From: Asticcacaulis sp. EMRT-3
GTDB taxonomy: Bacteria > Pseudomonadota > Alphaproteobacteria > Caulobacterales > Caulobacteraceae
DNA length: 64,000 nucleotides
Assembly: GCF_030027245.1 (NCBI RefSeq)
Contig: NZ_JASERT010000003.1
Coordinates: 66,866-130,865, forward strand
Reading direction: 5' to 3'
The notes beneath the pieces are model-generated. The model did not search any database, was not told the origin of the DNA, and saw only the letters and a list, made by a program, of their open reading frames with translations. Position numbers and translations under genes: made by a program. Below, in pieces: positions 8,258 through 16,675 of the stretch. Numbering within the stretch: position 1 is the first letter of the stretch; each line of letters starts with the position of its first letter.

Positions 8258-10706
8258 GGCTGGCCTCCAGCTTGTTGATGCGCGAGCGGCGCGTGGCCGT
8301 ACGCTCATGAAAAATCGGTAGCCAAACCTCCGGATCATCGCCGACTTCGGTTCGGATCTGGTCGAGTAGCTCGACGTTTTCAGTCGTCCCTGACAGGACG
8401 TTGAGAACCCCCGGCATGCCACCGAGATCAAAGCGTACAACGGCCGAGGTGTGGCCCTGCTTGACCAGAAACAACCGGCTGGTTTCGCCCAGATTCCTGA
8501 TGATGCGGAACTCAGCTTCAGTGACCTTAAAACCGCCGACATAGTCGTCGTGGTCGGCTTTGGGGTTGGGCAGAAAAATCTGAGTGACGCTTTGTTCGAC
8601 CATGGTCTTGCCAATGCGATGCCCCAACACGTCCGACGGCGATTGCGTGACGAACACGCCAAGGCCCCCCTGTTTACGGATGGTCTTTTGCTTGTTGAGC
8701 GCAAAATCGGAGAAGTGCTCATCCATCAGCGGCTTCCAGAACTCCTCCATAAAATAGATGAAGGGTCGACCGTCTATCAGGCCCTCAGTGATGTGCAGCA
8801 AATAGGCCATAATCGGCGTGCGCACCTCAGGATCATCGAGGAAGTCTGTATAGTCGTAGGCGAAAATTGCACCGCAGGCGAAATCCTGACTGTCAGCTGG
8901 ATTATCAAAGGCCCAACCGAGCGGCTGGCCTCGCAGCCATTTTTTCAGGCGCAAAGACACCGAATTATCACCCGTATTGGGCAGGTTCTGCGCCACCGCC
9001 GACAGGCTTCGCAATTCGGGTGATATCGCTTCACTCATAACCGTGCGAACCGCGTGGCTGATCTCGGCCTCCTCCTTCGCCGACAAGGCCCCTGCCCCCT
9101 CCTTACGGATCAGTAATTTGACCAGCTTGTCGCAGAACTGGATATTGTCTTCGGTGGCGCTCAGCTGGAATGGATTAAAGCCCGTGGCCTCGCCACGCTT
9201 CAGTGCATGGTATTGACCGCCCATGGCGCGGATGGCGATTTCTGCGCCGCGGTCCTTGTCGAAGAAGACACAGCGAAGATCCTGGTACTTGGTAGCGAAG
9301 GTGAGCAGCGCCATTTCCAAGGCCGTCTTGCCGACGCCCGTCGTCCCGCAGATGAAGGTATTGCCAGGGTATTTTTCGTCGCTGGAGTCTTTTCCATCCG
9401 GCGAGACATGGAAGTTGAAATAGAACGGTTGACCCGATGGCGTTTTCAACAAGGCCAGGGCCTCGCCCCAGGGATTGCCGTCGCGCTTACCCGTAGCAAA
9501 ATTATGCAGTGGGCTAAGAGCCGCAAAATTGCGGCTGGTCAGGCGGGCATCGCGAGGCCGTAATGACCAATTGCCCGGTAACTGCGCAAACCAGGCACAT
9601 TCCGGGACGGCATCGACAATCGACATCTTGAAGCCCGGCCCATCCTGTAGGACGGAGCGCGCCTCCTGGATCGATTTGGCGACATCGTTCAAGGTCTCGC
9701 CAAACACCGCCAAACTGTAATGATAGTCTCCAACATCCATAAGACCGCTGGCCAGATCGTCCATGGCCTGGTCCATCTCCTCGATCTCGCGCGCGGCCAC
9801 ATCTTCCGAGGCGATCAACTGGCCCTTTTGCCGCTCGAGCGCCGTCATGGCGTCGCGCTTGTTGAGCGCAGAGAAGGACTGCGTTTCGATATACTCGTAG
9901 TCGCCATAGAGGATGCCGTTGGCCATCCCGGGCTCTGACCATTTGGGATAATCCTGAATATCGAGCAGTCCAGCGAATTTCTTCTCAGTCGGGTGCCAGA
10001 TCTCGACCATGCCGTTGCGATCACCGAAGTGCAGGCGCGACGTCGGCAAATACTGGTCAATCGATGCCCGGCGCATGGTTACGTCTTCCCAGACGCCATT
10101 GAGCAGAAAACCGTAAAAGGTGAGCATATCCGAGATCACCAACGGCCCGCGAGCCTTGGTCGCCAAACGTGTCGGTCCATAGCGGGCAAGACTGGCCTCG
10201 AAGGACTTGGCGGCATCGTCCAGCGCTGCCAGCGCCTCGTTCTCAGCGGCCCGGATGTCTGCCACTGTCCGGCTCCCGACAGATTTGAAAAACCTACCCA
10301 TTCGGGTAGGGACCGGGCGATAGATCAGCGTAACATAGAGCTCGGTGCGCATCTGGCGGTGAGCGTCGAAAGAGGCGTAATAGCGCGCGTTCAAATCGTC
10401 GCAAAAGGCGTTGCCATATTGGCCATCCAGCCGTTCACGGACCGTCCGACGGATCTTGTGCGACCAGATGGCAAAGCTTCCACCGCCAAGTGACCTCAGA
10501 AAGTTATTGAGCCCTTCCTTGCGAACGTGAATGTCTTCGGGATCGACGGTCTCAAAGGGAATGCCGTCCAGGCGCCATGTGGCAATATAATCGCCTGTCC
10601 GTCGCAGTTTGACGACGTCAGCCGTGATATGCACGCCCATGGGCACGAATTCCGAGGAGGAGATTTCGTCGCCAGCGGCAGCCTTGAGGTTCGATCGGTC
10701 TCGCAT
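8250..10706 (-). CDS. virB4: VirB4 T4SS ATPase
   Basis: VirB4 is the large ATPase of the T4SS inner-membrane complex, needed for pilus biogenesis and substrate transfer. The 818-aa product has the CagE/TrbE/VirB4 N-terminal domain, then Walker A GTTGVGKT near residues 453-460, and Walker B-like FIYFMEEFWKPLMDE. The motif NKQKTIRKQGGLGVFVTQSPSDV follows. The start at 10706 shares one base with the virB3 stop (TGATG). An upstream in-frame start at 10757 would run into virB3 and is less likely. Confidence 0.95.
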   Translation of the reverse strand: MRDRSNLKAAAGDEISSSEFVPMGVHITADVVKLRRTGDYIATWRLDGIPFETVDPEDIHVRKEGLNNFLRSLGGGSFAIWSHKIRRTVRERLDGQYGNAFCDDLNARYYASFDAHRQMRTELYVTLIYRPVPTRMGRFFKSVGSRTVADIRAAENEALAALDDAAKSFEASLARYGPTRLATKARGPLVISDMLTFYGFLLNGVWEDVTMRRASIDQYLPTSRLHFGDRNGMVEIWHPTEKKFAGLLDIQDYPKWSEPGMANGILYGDYEYIETQSFSALNKRDAMTALERQKGQLIASEDVAAREIEEMDQAMDDLASGLMDVGDYHYSLAVFGETLNDVAKSIQEARSVLQDGPGFKMSIVDAVPECAWFAQLPGNWSLRPRDARLTSRNFAALSPLHNFATGKRDGNPWGEALALLKTPSGQPFYFNFHVSPDGKDSSDEKYPGNTFICGTTGVGKTALEMALLTFATKYQDLRCVFFDKDRGAEIAIRAMGGQYHALKRGEATGFNPFQLSATEDNIQFCDKLVKLLIRKEGAGALSAKEEAEISHAVRTVMSEAISPELRSLSAVAQNLPNTGDNSVSLRLKKWLRGQPLGWAFDNPADSQDFACGAIFAYDYTDFLDDPEVRTPIMAYLLHITEGLIDGRPFIYFMEEFWKPLMDEHFSDFALNKQKTIRKQGGLGVFVTQSPSDVLGHRIGKTMVEQSVTQIFLPNPKADHDDYVGGFKVTEAEFRIIRNLGETSRLFLVKQGHTSAVVRFDLGGMPGVLNVLSGTTENVELLDQIRTEVGDDPEVWLPIFHERTATRRSRINKLEASHA

Positions 10707-11035
10707 CAGGATTTCCGCTTCTTGTAGGCTAAGGGTGCAAAGCTCAAAGCATCCCAACGACGGCGCGCTGCCCCATGGCGATGACGCATGCGCGCCCGCA
10801 TCAAAAGCTGGTGAAGACGTTGATCGTCCTTACGCGTCACCTGCCGCATGACGGCGACGATGGCGACATAGGTAAGGCCGATAAATAGACTGACGACAGG
10901 GCTGATCAGGTACATCAGCCAGCCGCCCGCCAGCAGACAGACCCCCGTAACCATGAGAAAAGGCATCATCGGCACACCCAGAAACATCGCCGGGCGCGTA
11001 CAGCCTTTGAAAATGGGATCGCGGAAGTCGTCCAT
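10706..11035 (-). CDS. virB3: VirB3 inner-membrane protein
   Basis: VirB3 is a small inner-membrane T4SS protein that works with VirB4. The 109-aa protein begins MDDFRDPIFKGCTRPAMFLGVP, close to the VirB3 consensus. It has two hydrophobic segments (MMPFLMVTGVCLLAGGWLMYL and VVSLFIGLTYVAIVAVM) and a basic C-terminus. It lies between virB2 and virB4 with 2-base and 1-base junctions. Confidence 0.93.
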   Translation of the reverse strand: MDDFRDPIFKGCTRPAMFLGVPMMPFLMVTGVCLLAGGWLMYLISPVVSLFIGLTYVAIVAVMRQVTRKDDQRLHQLLMRARMRHRHGAARRRWDALSFAPLAYKKRKS

Positions 11036-11037
11036 GA

Positions 11038-11346
11038 TCAGTTGATCAGCCAGCCCGCAATTTCAGCAGCGCCGCCTACGAGCACGCCGCCGATGACGAT
11101 GTTCGAGATTTCCGACCACTTGGCGTGCTGAAAGATCATCTTATAGCCAGCCCAGGCGATCGCGATCGTAAAGGCCACGACGCCAATGCCAAGCAATGCG
11201 GTTTGAACGTTTTGCATGACCGACGTCAGCTTAGTGAGCTGCGCAAAGGCCGGAGACACCGACAAGGTCGAAATAGAGACAACCATAAGCGCGACACGAC
11301 CAGTGGGCCGCGACAGAAGGGCTTTCAGGGATTTGATAGGGGACAT
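11038..11346 (-). CDS. virB2: VirB2 pilin
   Basis: This is the major conjugative pilus subunit. The 102-aa precursor has a long signal sequence ending near PAFAQ, then two hydrophobic segments (ALLGIGVVAFTIAIAWAGYKMIF and IVIGGVLVGGAAEIAGWLI) separated by a short polar loop. This is the VirB2 layout. Confidence 0.93.
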   Translation of the reverse strand: MSPIKSLKALLSRPTGRVALMVVSISTLSVSPAFAQLTKLTSVMQNVQTALLGIGVVAFTIAIAWAGYKMIFQHAKWSEISNIVIGGVLVGGAAEIAGWLIN

Positions 11347-11463
11347 AGGCTCTCTCGGCGTTTTTTATTGCGTGTTTTCGGTTAAGGCGCGGACAAGGCT
11401 CGACCTTGCGGCGGATGCTGGTTGCATCTCCGCTGTGGGGCTTGGGTTGTTTCGATGTTTAAG

Positions 11464-12054
11464 TCAGAACAAAAGTGCCGATGTCTTCGGTGGATCCGCC
11501 GTTTTTGAAATCGAAACGACGCCCCCCGCGGGCAGAGTTCGGCCATGCCTGCGGACGGATACCGACGTGGCACGTGTAGGCGTGGAGGTAATCCTGATTG
11601 AGCCGCCCCCTACCCTCGCCGCTTCGATCTTTGCGACATAGCCAAGCCTATAGCCGCTCGTCAGATTGCCGGTGTAGTAGCAACTGAAAGCGTCGCGTAA
11701 CGCGCGCTGTGGATCAGGCATCGATCTTGTAGCGGAGCGGAAACAATCGGCAAGGATTTCACTGCCGGAGCGAAGGTTTTGGCAGGGATCAAATGCGGTC
11801 TCGACAGTCAGATTGTGACTGGCCAGATTCTTCTTATTCACCTGTGTCAGGCCAAGGCTGTAATTATAGCCCTTAGCCTCAAGCGCCCTCACAGTGGCTA
11901 TCGCTTCGAACTTCGAAGTCGGCTGCCGCGATAAACGGCCATTAACGACGCCAATCGCGTACGGGTTGAAGCTGGATTCGACGCTGACAAGCCGCTGCAG
12001 TGTGGCGGGATGAACGCTGGGCGCACATAAATGTGCTAACTCTATAAATTCCAA
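11464..12054 (-). CDS. virB1: VirB1 lytic transglycosylase
   Basis: VirB1 cleaves peptidoglycan locally to allow T4SS assembly. The product is 196 aa with an SLT-type domain: LQRLVSVESSFNPYAIG contains the catalytic Glu, then YNYSLGLTQVNKKNL and FDPCQNLRSGSEIL. The start is TTG at 12054, preceded by a strong GGAGGGG ribosome site, and no ATG lies in the right place. No clear signal peptide is visible. It is first in the operon, 117 bases before virB2. Confidence 0.9.
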   Translation of the reverse strand: MEFIELAHLCAPSVHPATLQRLVSVESSFNPYAIGVVNGRLSRQPTSKFEAIATVRALEAKGYNYSLGLTQVNKKNLASHNLTVETAFDPCQNLRSGSEILADCFRSATRSMPDPQRALRDAFSCYYTGNLTSGYRLGYVAKIEAARVGGGSIRITSTPTRATSVSVRRHGRTLPAGGVVSISKTADPPKTSALLF

Positions 12055-12158
12055 CGCCTTACCCCTCCGTTGAAACCGCTAGCATCTCGGTTTCGTCTGG
12101 CAGGTTATTACCGGAAAATTTTGGAACAGGTAAAGCGCTAACGGAATACGGGTGCTGA

Positions 12159-12317
12159 GTGTTAACAGTTTTTGCAAAAACTATTGTGATTGGTCCAGCA
12201 GGCGAACCAATCAAAGGAAGTTCGCGGTCACTGATGCAGATACTGAAATTTCCAGCGGAGGCATTGTGGGGAGCAAATCTGCCAATGGACGAAGTTCGCC
12301 ATGACGAGTTCGGCTAA
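12159..12317 (+). CDS. Possible small protein of 52 aa, unknown
   Basis: A GTG-started frame reads VLTVFAKTIVIGPAGEPIKG and continues with SLMQILKFPAEALWGANLP before TAA at 12317. The composition looks protein-like, but there is no strong ribosome site and I do not recognise it. It could be a fragment of a lost gene, because the neighbouring remnant at 12339-12518 shows decay here. Confidence 0.25.
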   Translation: MLTVFAKTIVIGPAGEPIKGSSRSLMQILKFPAEALWGANLPMDEVRHDEFG

Positions 12318-12338
12318 GACCAGGTGGCTCCACAACCT

Positions 12339-12518
12339 TCACTTCCGAAGCGGCGCCAGTTCATATTTCTTTTTGCAAAAGCCAATGAAAGCCGCATTTG
12401 CGCTTCTGAAGTCTGGGCAACCCATGGTCTGCCATCTACCACCCCATTCTTGATAAAGGGAGTGAATGTCATAACCGGGTGCTACCAGCTTAGCGTCGAT
12501 GAATCCTTCTTCGTCCAT
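12339..12518 (-). pseudogene. Remnant of a second RepA 3' end
   Basis: The minus strand encodes 59 residues containing LVAPGYDIHSLYQEWGGRW and CPDFRSANAAFIGFCKKK before a stop. This aligns by eye with the C-terminus of the intact RepA in this window (AAPGMDVYAMEADWLAYW and GRPKLKSADGAFVAYCK). The frame is closed by a stop four codons upstream of the ATG and no initiator core is present. It is therefore best read as a truncated relic of another replication initiator gene. Confidence 0.6.
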
Positions 12519-12838
12519 GAACGGTAGTTAGGCGACAACCTGGCCGACGTGTCGAAGGATGGTATCGCCCATTTGCTGCCTTTAAGCGCCAACGGTCGGT
12601 GCAGTCGGAGATGTTTTTCTCTCGCACTTTACGCATAAGTAGTTGATGCAAAAGATAAATGCTTGCCAGGATGGGAATAGCGGCTTCTATAGGCCGATAG
12701 GCGTCCCTATTGCTAAGTAGGAACTTCTACAATATGCAACAATAGGCTGGTCTAGGCGACTCTACAATAGGAGGCTCTAGGCACCTCTATTGTCGGGCTC
12801 GCCGGTGCGATCAGGCCCTCCACAATTCGATAGAATCA

Positions 12839-12987
12839 CCTATAATATTATATTGTAGGTCGCTCTAGGGTTCGCTTGCTTCCACTACAATCGTCTACAA
12901 TATTATATTGTAGAGCCCTCTAGTCGCCGTAAACGATCTGTAAACCATATTGGGCCATAGCTCACTCTACAATACAATATTGTAGAG
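12839..12987. repeat. Cluster of 21-23 bp inverted repeats, candidate centromere/operator
   Basis: Three palindromes lie just upstream of the VirC1/ParA-like gene. At 12894-12914 arms TCTACAATA/TATTGTAGA have a 3-base spacer (TTA). At 12965-12987 arms CTCTACAATA/TATTGTAGAG have spacer CAA. At 12839-12859 there are 9-base arms with one mismatch. Extra half-sites (CTACAATA or CTATTGT) occur at about 12726, 12760, 12785 and 12884. The last palindrome ends 18 bases before the start codon, which suits autoregulation and partition-complex assembly. The binding protein is inferred. Confidence 0.7.
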
Positions 12988-13005
12988 CCTTGTAGAGGAG
13001 CCGAC

Positions 13006-13683
13006 ATGCCAGTTATCAGTTTTGCAAACTCTAAGGGTGGATCTGGGAAAACAACGACAGCGCTGCTGCTCGCCTGCCATATCGCCCAAACCAAACGAGT
13101 GACGATTATCGATGGTGATCCCCGGCAGCCAATCACTTCATGGGCAGGAAAAGAAGGCCTGGTCCCTGACAATCTGACCGTAGTTGGCGGTATAAACGAG
13201 GACAATGTTCAGGCCCTGATCGAAGAGGCCGCCGCGCGAGATCCGTTCGTCATTGTTGACTTGGAAGGAACTGCCTCGAAAACAATGGGCTTTGCCATCG
13301 GCGAGAGCGATTTTATCGTGATTCCGTGCAAGGAACAGCAACAGGACGCGGAGGCTGCCATTCAGGTAATCCGAAGCATGCAACGCGATTTCAAGCAGAT
13401 GCGACGTGAGATTCCATTTGCATTGCTCTTTACGATGACGAAATACGTCAAATCACGCGCTGCCCGCATCATCGTTGACCAGTTCAGAAGCAGTTCGATT
13501 CCCACCTTCAAGGCCGAAATCACCGAGCGGGACGCCTATTCGCAGATATTCTTGAGGGGAGGCACGATTTACGACCTCAAGAATACCGTGAACAACGTCG
13601 ACAAGGCCATCCTCAACATCGAGGAATTTATGGTTGAGCTCGTTCAGACTCTTAAAACCAAGCTGAATAAGGAAGCGGCGTAA
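13006..13683 (+). CDS. VirC1/ParA-like P-loop ATPase
   Basis: The 225-aa Walker-type ATPase has the deviant Walker [19 protein letters not shown] at the N-terminus. It continues with [12 protein letters not shown] and [12 protein letters not shown], the ParA/MinD/VirC1 pattern. The C-terminal half ([22 protein letters not shown]) resembles the ParA/VirC1 proteins that accompany conjugation genes. AGGAG precedes the ATG. The stop overlaps the next start (TAATG). Lying between the T4SS operon and the replication region, it may act in plasmid partition or in recruiting transfer DNA to the T4SS. Confidence 0.85.
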   Translation: MPVISFANSKGGSGKTTTALLLACHIAQTKRVTIIDGDPRQPITSWAGKEGLVPDNLTVVGGINEDNVQALIEEAAARDPFVIVDLEGTASKTMGFAIGESDFIVIPCKEQQQDAEAAIQVIRSMQRDFKQMRREIPFALLFTMTKYVKSRAARIIVDQFRSSSIPTFKAEITERDAYSQIFLRGGTIYDLKNTVNNVDKAILNIEEFMVELVQTLKTKLNKEAA

Positions 13684-14009
13684 TGAGCAATTCCTCCAAC
13701 GCACCTACGGCGCCAAAGACTTTGCAGCTTGACGGCCTCCTTGACGATTTCGAACCGCGCATAAAACCTGCCGCTCTCGCGACGCCTAATACGCCGAGAT
13801 CCCGACCAGTCCAGAAGGAAACCGTTTTTCCTTCACGGGAACCGAAAGGGCCCAAGCACGTCCAGGTGAATTGCTATCTCAGATCCGAAGTCGGCGAGCG
13901 GTTTCGAGCATTCCTAAAGCGTGACGAATACACGACCTGGACTTACGCTCAGGCGATTGAGTTTTTGATGGATTACCACGATCGCAACGTGAAAAAGACC
14001 GGGAAGTAA
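13683..14009 (+). CDS. Small DNA-binding partner of the VirC1/ParA-like ATPase
   Basis: The 108-aa protein is translationally coupled to the ATPase. A Pro/Ala-rich, low-complexity N-terminal half is followed by a compact C-terminal half (HVQVNCYLRSEVGERFRAFL, then TYAQAIEFLMDYHDR). That half looks like a strand plus two helices, compatible with a ribbon-helix-helix or VirC2-like fold. No family can be assigned with certainty. It is the likely protein that reads the inverted repeats upstream of 13006. Confidence 0.75.
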   Translation: MSNSSNAPTAPKTLQLDGLLDDFEPRIKPAALATPNTPRSRPVQKETVFPSREPKGPKHVQVNCYLRSEVGERFRAFLKRDEYTTWTYAQAIEFLMDYHDRNVKKTGK

Positions 14010-14477
14010 GCCGGGGAGGGGACTCGCGGATCCCAATCAGTGACTCTCCCCCAGGAGGCCTCTTTCAGGCCCCGAACAGCGCTTTTTACGGCTTTTCTTA
14101 ACCGCAAGACCTTCATTGGCGCATTTTGGTCAATTCCCGGACCTCTGGGGGCCCGGCAAGGGCTTTTTGCGCAGTTCGGGGGAGGGTGCTCGCGCGCTGC
14201 TTTCATAACGGTGGTAGACCCTTGTGAGCGTTTCAAGACAATCTCGCTGGTTTCGCGCGCCATCCGAACGGTGCCTGGTACTTCGCGTGGGTTTCGAAAT
14301 GCGATGCGACCGATTGCGTAGCGAGAGTGACGAAAATCCCGACGGGCCCAGTTTAGATCGTAGATGCGTCATCTACCTACCGCCGAGCCCTATGTGTTAT
14401 TATGTGTTAGATTCAGTGTTAGCGTGTGAAGAGAGCAAGTTAGTTTGCTGAATAATCAAAGCGAATCCGGAATCGCT
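14010..14477. other. Non-coding stretch before the iterons
   Basis: I see no credible gene here: the open frames are Arg/Ser-rich shadows. Near 14389-14425 the short element TGTTA recurs three times in GTGTTA contexts, possibly the edge of the origin. Confidence 0.4.
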
Positions 14478-15050
14478 GGTGGGTGAAGTTACGAAACCCG
14501 GTGGGCATTGTACCGTCATCGGGTGGTCGTTGTTACGTCGTGGGCTGATTTGCCGCTTAGCCTGCATAATTTCGCGGAATCGGTGGGTGAAGTTACGAAT
14601 AGGCCCCCAATTCGCTCGAGTTACAAGGCCCTGGCGTGAAACCGCCTGCACCCGGGCGCGCGAAGTGGGTGAAGTTACGACCAATGTCCGAGTCCCGGAA
14701 GTGAGGAAATCCGGTTCAACTAATTGTTTTTGTTGCATATTAATAATCGTAAATTCTTAGACTCTGGTTTAAGTGATGGCTGGGGTTTACATATTTGGCA
14801 CTTGGTGGGTGAAGTTACGAAGAAAAGACTTGCGCTGGTGGGCAAAGTTACGAACAATAGCCAAACTCCCACCGATTCTCTTCCCAATTCTTTTCTGTTA
14901 AAAAACAGTAGGATAGGTAAATTTAAAAGCCGTTCGGTGGGTGAAGTTACGTATGCCTTTTGTGACATGACGCCCCTGGTGGGCATTGTTACGCCGAGAA
15001 TCGGTGTCACGGCGAGTCAAATTCACCAATAGAGTGGGTGAAGTTACGAA
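14478..15050. repeat. Iteron array, probable plasmid replication origin
   Basis: The 18-mer GGTGGGTGAAGTTACGAA is repeated in the same orientation. Good copies begin at about 14478, 14582, 14664, 14804, 14936 and 15033. Variants (GGTGGGCAAAGTTACGAA and GGTGGGCATTGTTACG-like) lie at 14837, 14978, 14500 and about 14521. AT-rich stretches (14735-14760 and 14880-14930, with a small CTGTT/AACAG hairpin) lie among them. The last copy ends 26 bases before the repA start. This is the layout of an iteron-regulated origin with RepA autorepression. The spacing is irregular (33-140 bases). Confidence 0.85.
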
Positions 15051-15076
15051 CGGAAAGGACGGAGAAACGAGCGAAT

Positions 15077-16294
15077 ATGTCCCGGCGCCCAAGAAAGTTA
15101 TCAACAGATGGGGATACGGAGGAGTTATTCCGTATCGTCACGGCTCGCGAGGAAGACAAGCAGGCAGCCGCGGCCGCCGAAGGCGAGGTTGTGGGCGCAG
15201 TCCCGGCCCATCTTGATACATCGAAGCCTACTGTGCGGCGCGCCCCGTTGATGCGCGAAAGGCGGGGGATAGATCTTTTCATGATCGATCCACTCTCCGG
15301 CGTTATTCTGAAGAGTGACATGCAATCGCTTGAGCACCCGATCTTCTCGTTGTCGAAGGTCCGTGACATGTCGACCTACCATTACGAACATAATGGCAAT
15401 TGGCTTGAGGTCACTCCGTCATCGATCGGTCGGGCGACCATCTATGATCGCGATCTGATCCTTTACATCACTAGCCATATCGTTAGAGCGGTCAATGAAG
15501 GTCGCGGTGTTAGCCAGACAGTGCGTCTGACGGCGCATGATTTCCTGAAATTTGCCAACCGCGGCAATGGCGGAAGGTCCTATGAGCTTCTTAGAGAGTC
15601 GCTGACACGTTTGGGCGGAACGCGGATTCAGACCAATATCAAAACCAACGATACGGATGAGTTTCGAACGTTTGGCCTTGTCGAGTCGGCCAGCATTCTG
15701 CGGGAGACGCGCGACGGCCAGATGCTCGACCTCGAAATCAAGGTTTCGGATTGGCTGTTCAAAGCCATCTCCAACAGCGAGGTCCTGGCCCTGCATCCCG
15801 ACTATTTCCGGTTAAAGCGGCCATTGGAGCGACGGCTCTACGAACTCGCACGCAAACATTGCGGTCGCCAGGAAAGCTGGGTTGTCTCACTGGATGTATG
15901 CTTGAAGAAGTCCGGCTCGAGGGGAGAAATGAAGGAGTTCCGCCGAATGGTTCGTGAGATTGTCGAGACAAACGCAGAAACGCACCATTTCCCGGACTAC
16001 GATATTCGGATGGAAGGGGACTATCTCGTCTTCGAACTCCGGAGCATTTCAGCTCTCTCTAAGCCTTTGGTGACCGCTGAAGCCGGTCAACCGCGACTAA
16101 AACCCGACACCTATGAAAAGGCAAAGAAGGCGGCACCGGGGATGGATGTCTACGCGATGGAGGCGGATTGGCTGGCCTATTGGCAATCGTCGGGACGACC
16201 GAAGCTGAAGTCTGCCGATGGCGCCTTTGTCGCCTATTGCAAAAGTCGGGGAGGAGAAGGCAGGAAGCCCGCCAGGGCCTCAGCCCGGCACTAA
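15077..16294 (+). CDS. repA: Replication initiator protein RepA (RPA family)
   Basis: RepA is expected to bind the iterons and start plasmid replication. The 405-aa protein has the RPA-type core: RRGIDLFMIDPLSGVILKSD, MEHPIFSLSK-like segments, then winged-helix regions (VRLTAHDFLKFANRG, YELLRESLTRLGGTRIQTN) and FRLKRPLERRLYELARKHCG. A C-terminal domain reads MDVYAMEADWLAYWQSSGRP. I chose ATG 15077 because the upstream in-frame start at 15038 lies inside the last iteron and GGAG lies just before 15077. Confidence 0.9.
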   Translation: MSRRPRKLSTDGDTEELFRIVTAREEDKQAAAAAEGEVVGAVPAHLDTSKPTVRRAPLMRERRGIDLFMIDPLSGVILKSDMQSLEHPIFSLSKVRDMSTYHYEHNGNWLEVTPSSIGRATIYDRDLILYITSHIVRAVNEGRGVSQTVRLTAHDFLKFANRGNGGRSYELLRESLTRLGGTRIQTNIKTNDTDEFRTFGLVESASILRETRDGQMLDLEIKVSDWLFKAISNSEVLALHPDYFRLKRPLERRLYELARKHCGRQESWVVSLDVCLKKSGSRGEMKEFRRMVREIVETNAETHHFPDYDIRMEGDYLVFELRSISALSKPLVTAEAGQPRLKPDTYEKAKKAAPGMDVYAMEADWLAYWQSSGRPKLKSADGAFVAYCKSRGGEGRKPARASARH

Positions 16295-16359
16295 GGGAAG
16301 GCTCCCCATGCTTGAACTGGTGGCCCAGCTGATTGATTGTAAGGTCAGTACCAATGTTG

Positions 16360-16537
16360 GACTCGGGTAGCCGCCTATGGTCGATACGGGAAGGATGACG
16401 AGGCGGTCACCATTTCGACACGTGTTACACCCGAGACCGCATAATCTCTTCGAGATTTTGCGAACACGCAGGATCTGAAATTTACAGACCTGATCGATCG
16501 GATTGTGTCTGAATTTCGAAGTACTCACGACAAATAG
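16360..16537 (+). pseudogene. Decayed small gene after repA
   Basis: One frame reads RVAAYGRYGKDDEAVTISTR then VTPETA, a TAA at 16442-16444, and SLRDFANTQDLKFTDLIDRI followed by VSEFRSTHDK and a stop at 16535. Both halves look protein-like in the same frame, so a single stop appears to have broken a small protein, perhaps one with a ribbon-helix-helix or CopG-like C-terminus. No intact start is evident. The rest of the 16295-16675 interval shows nothing further. Confidence 0.5.
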
Positions 16538-16675
16538 ACATTTCATCGCACGCCTGTCTAAACAGGCCAGGGGGGTCTAACTTTTCCACGGACCTCGCGC
16601 ATCTTCGGGTGGAGTCCTGGAATTGATCTGTTAAGGTGCCAGCATCAATTAAAGTTAATGGGACGGCACGCCGAA

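Noticed and set aside
14478..15050. The repeats as a possible CRISPR array
   Set aside because: The repeat units are only about 18 bases, spacing varies from 33 to 140 bases, and repA follows directly. Iterons explain them.
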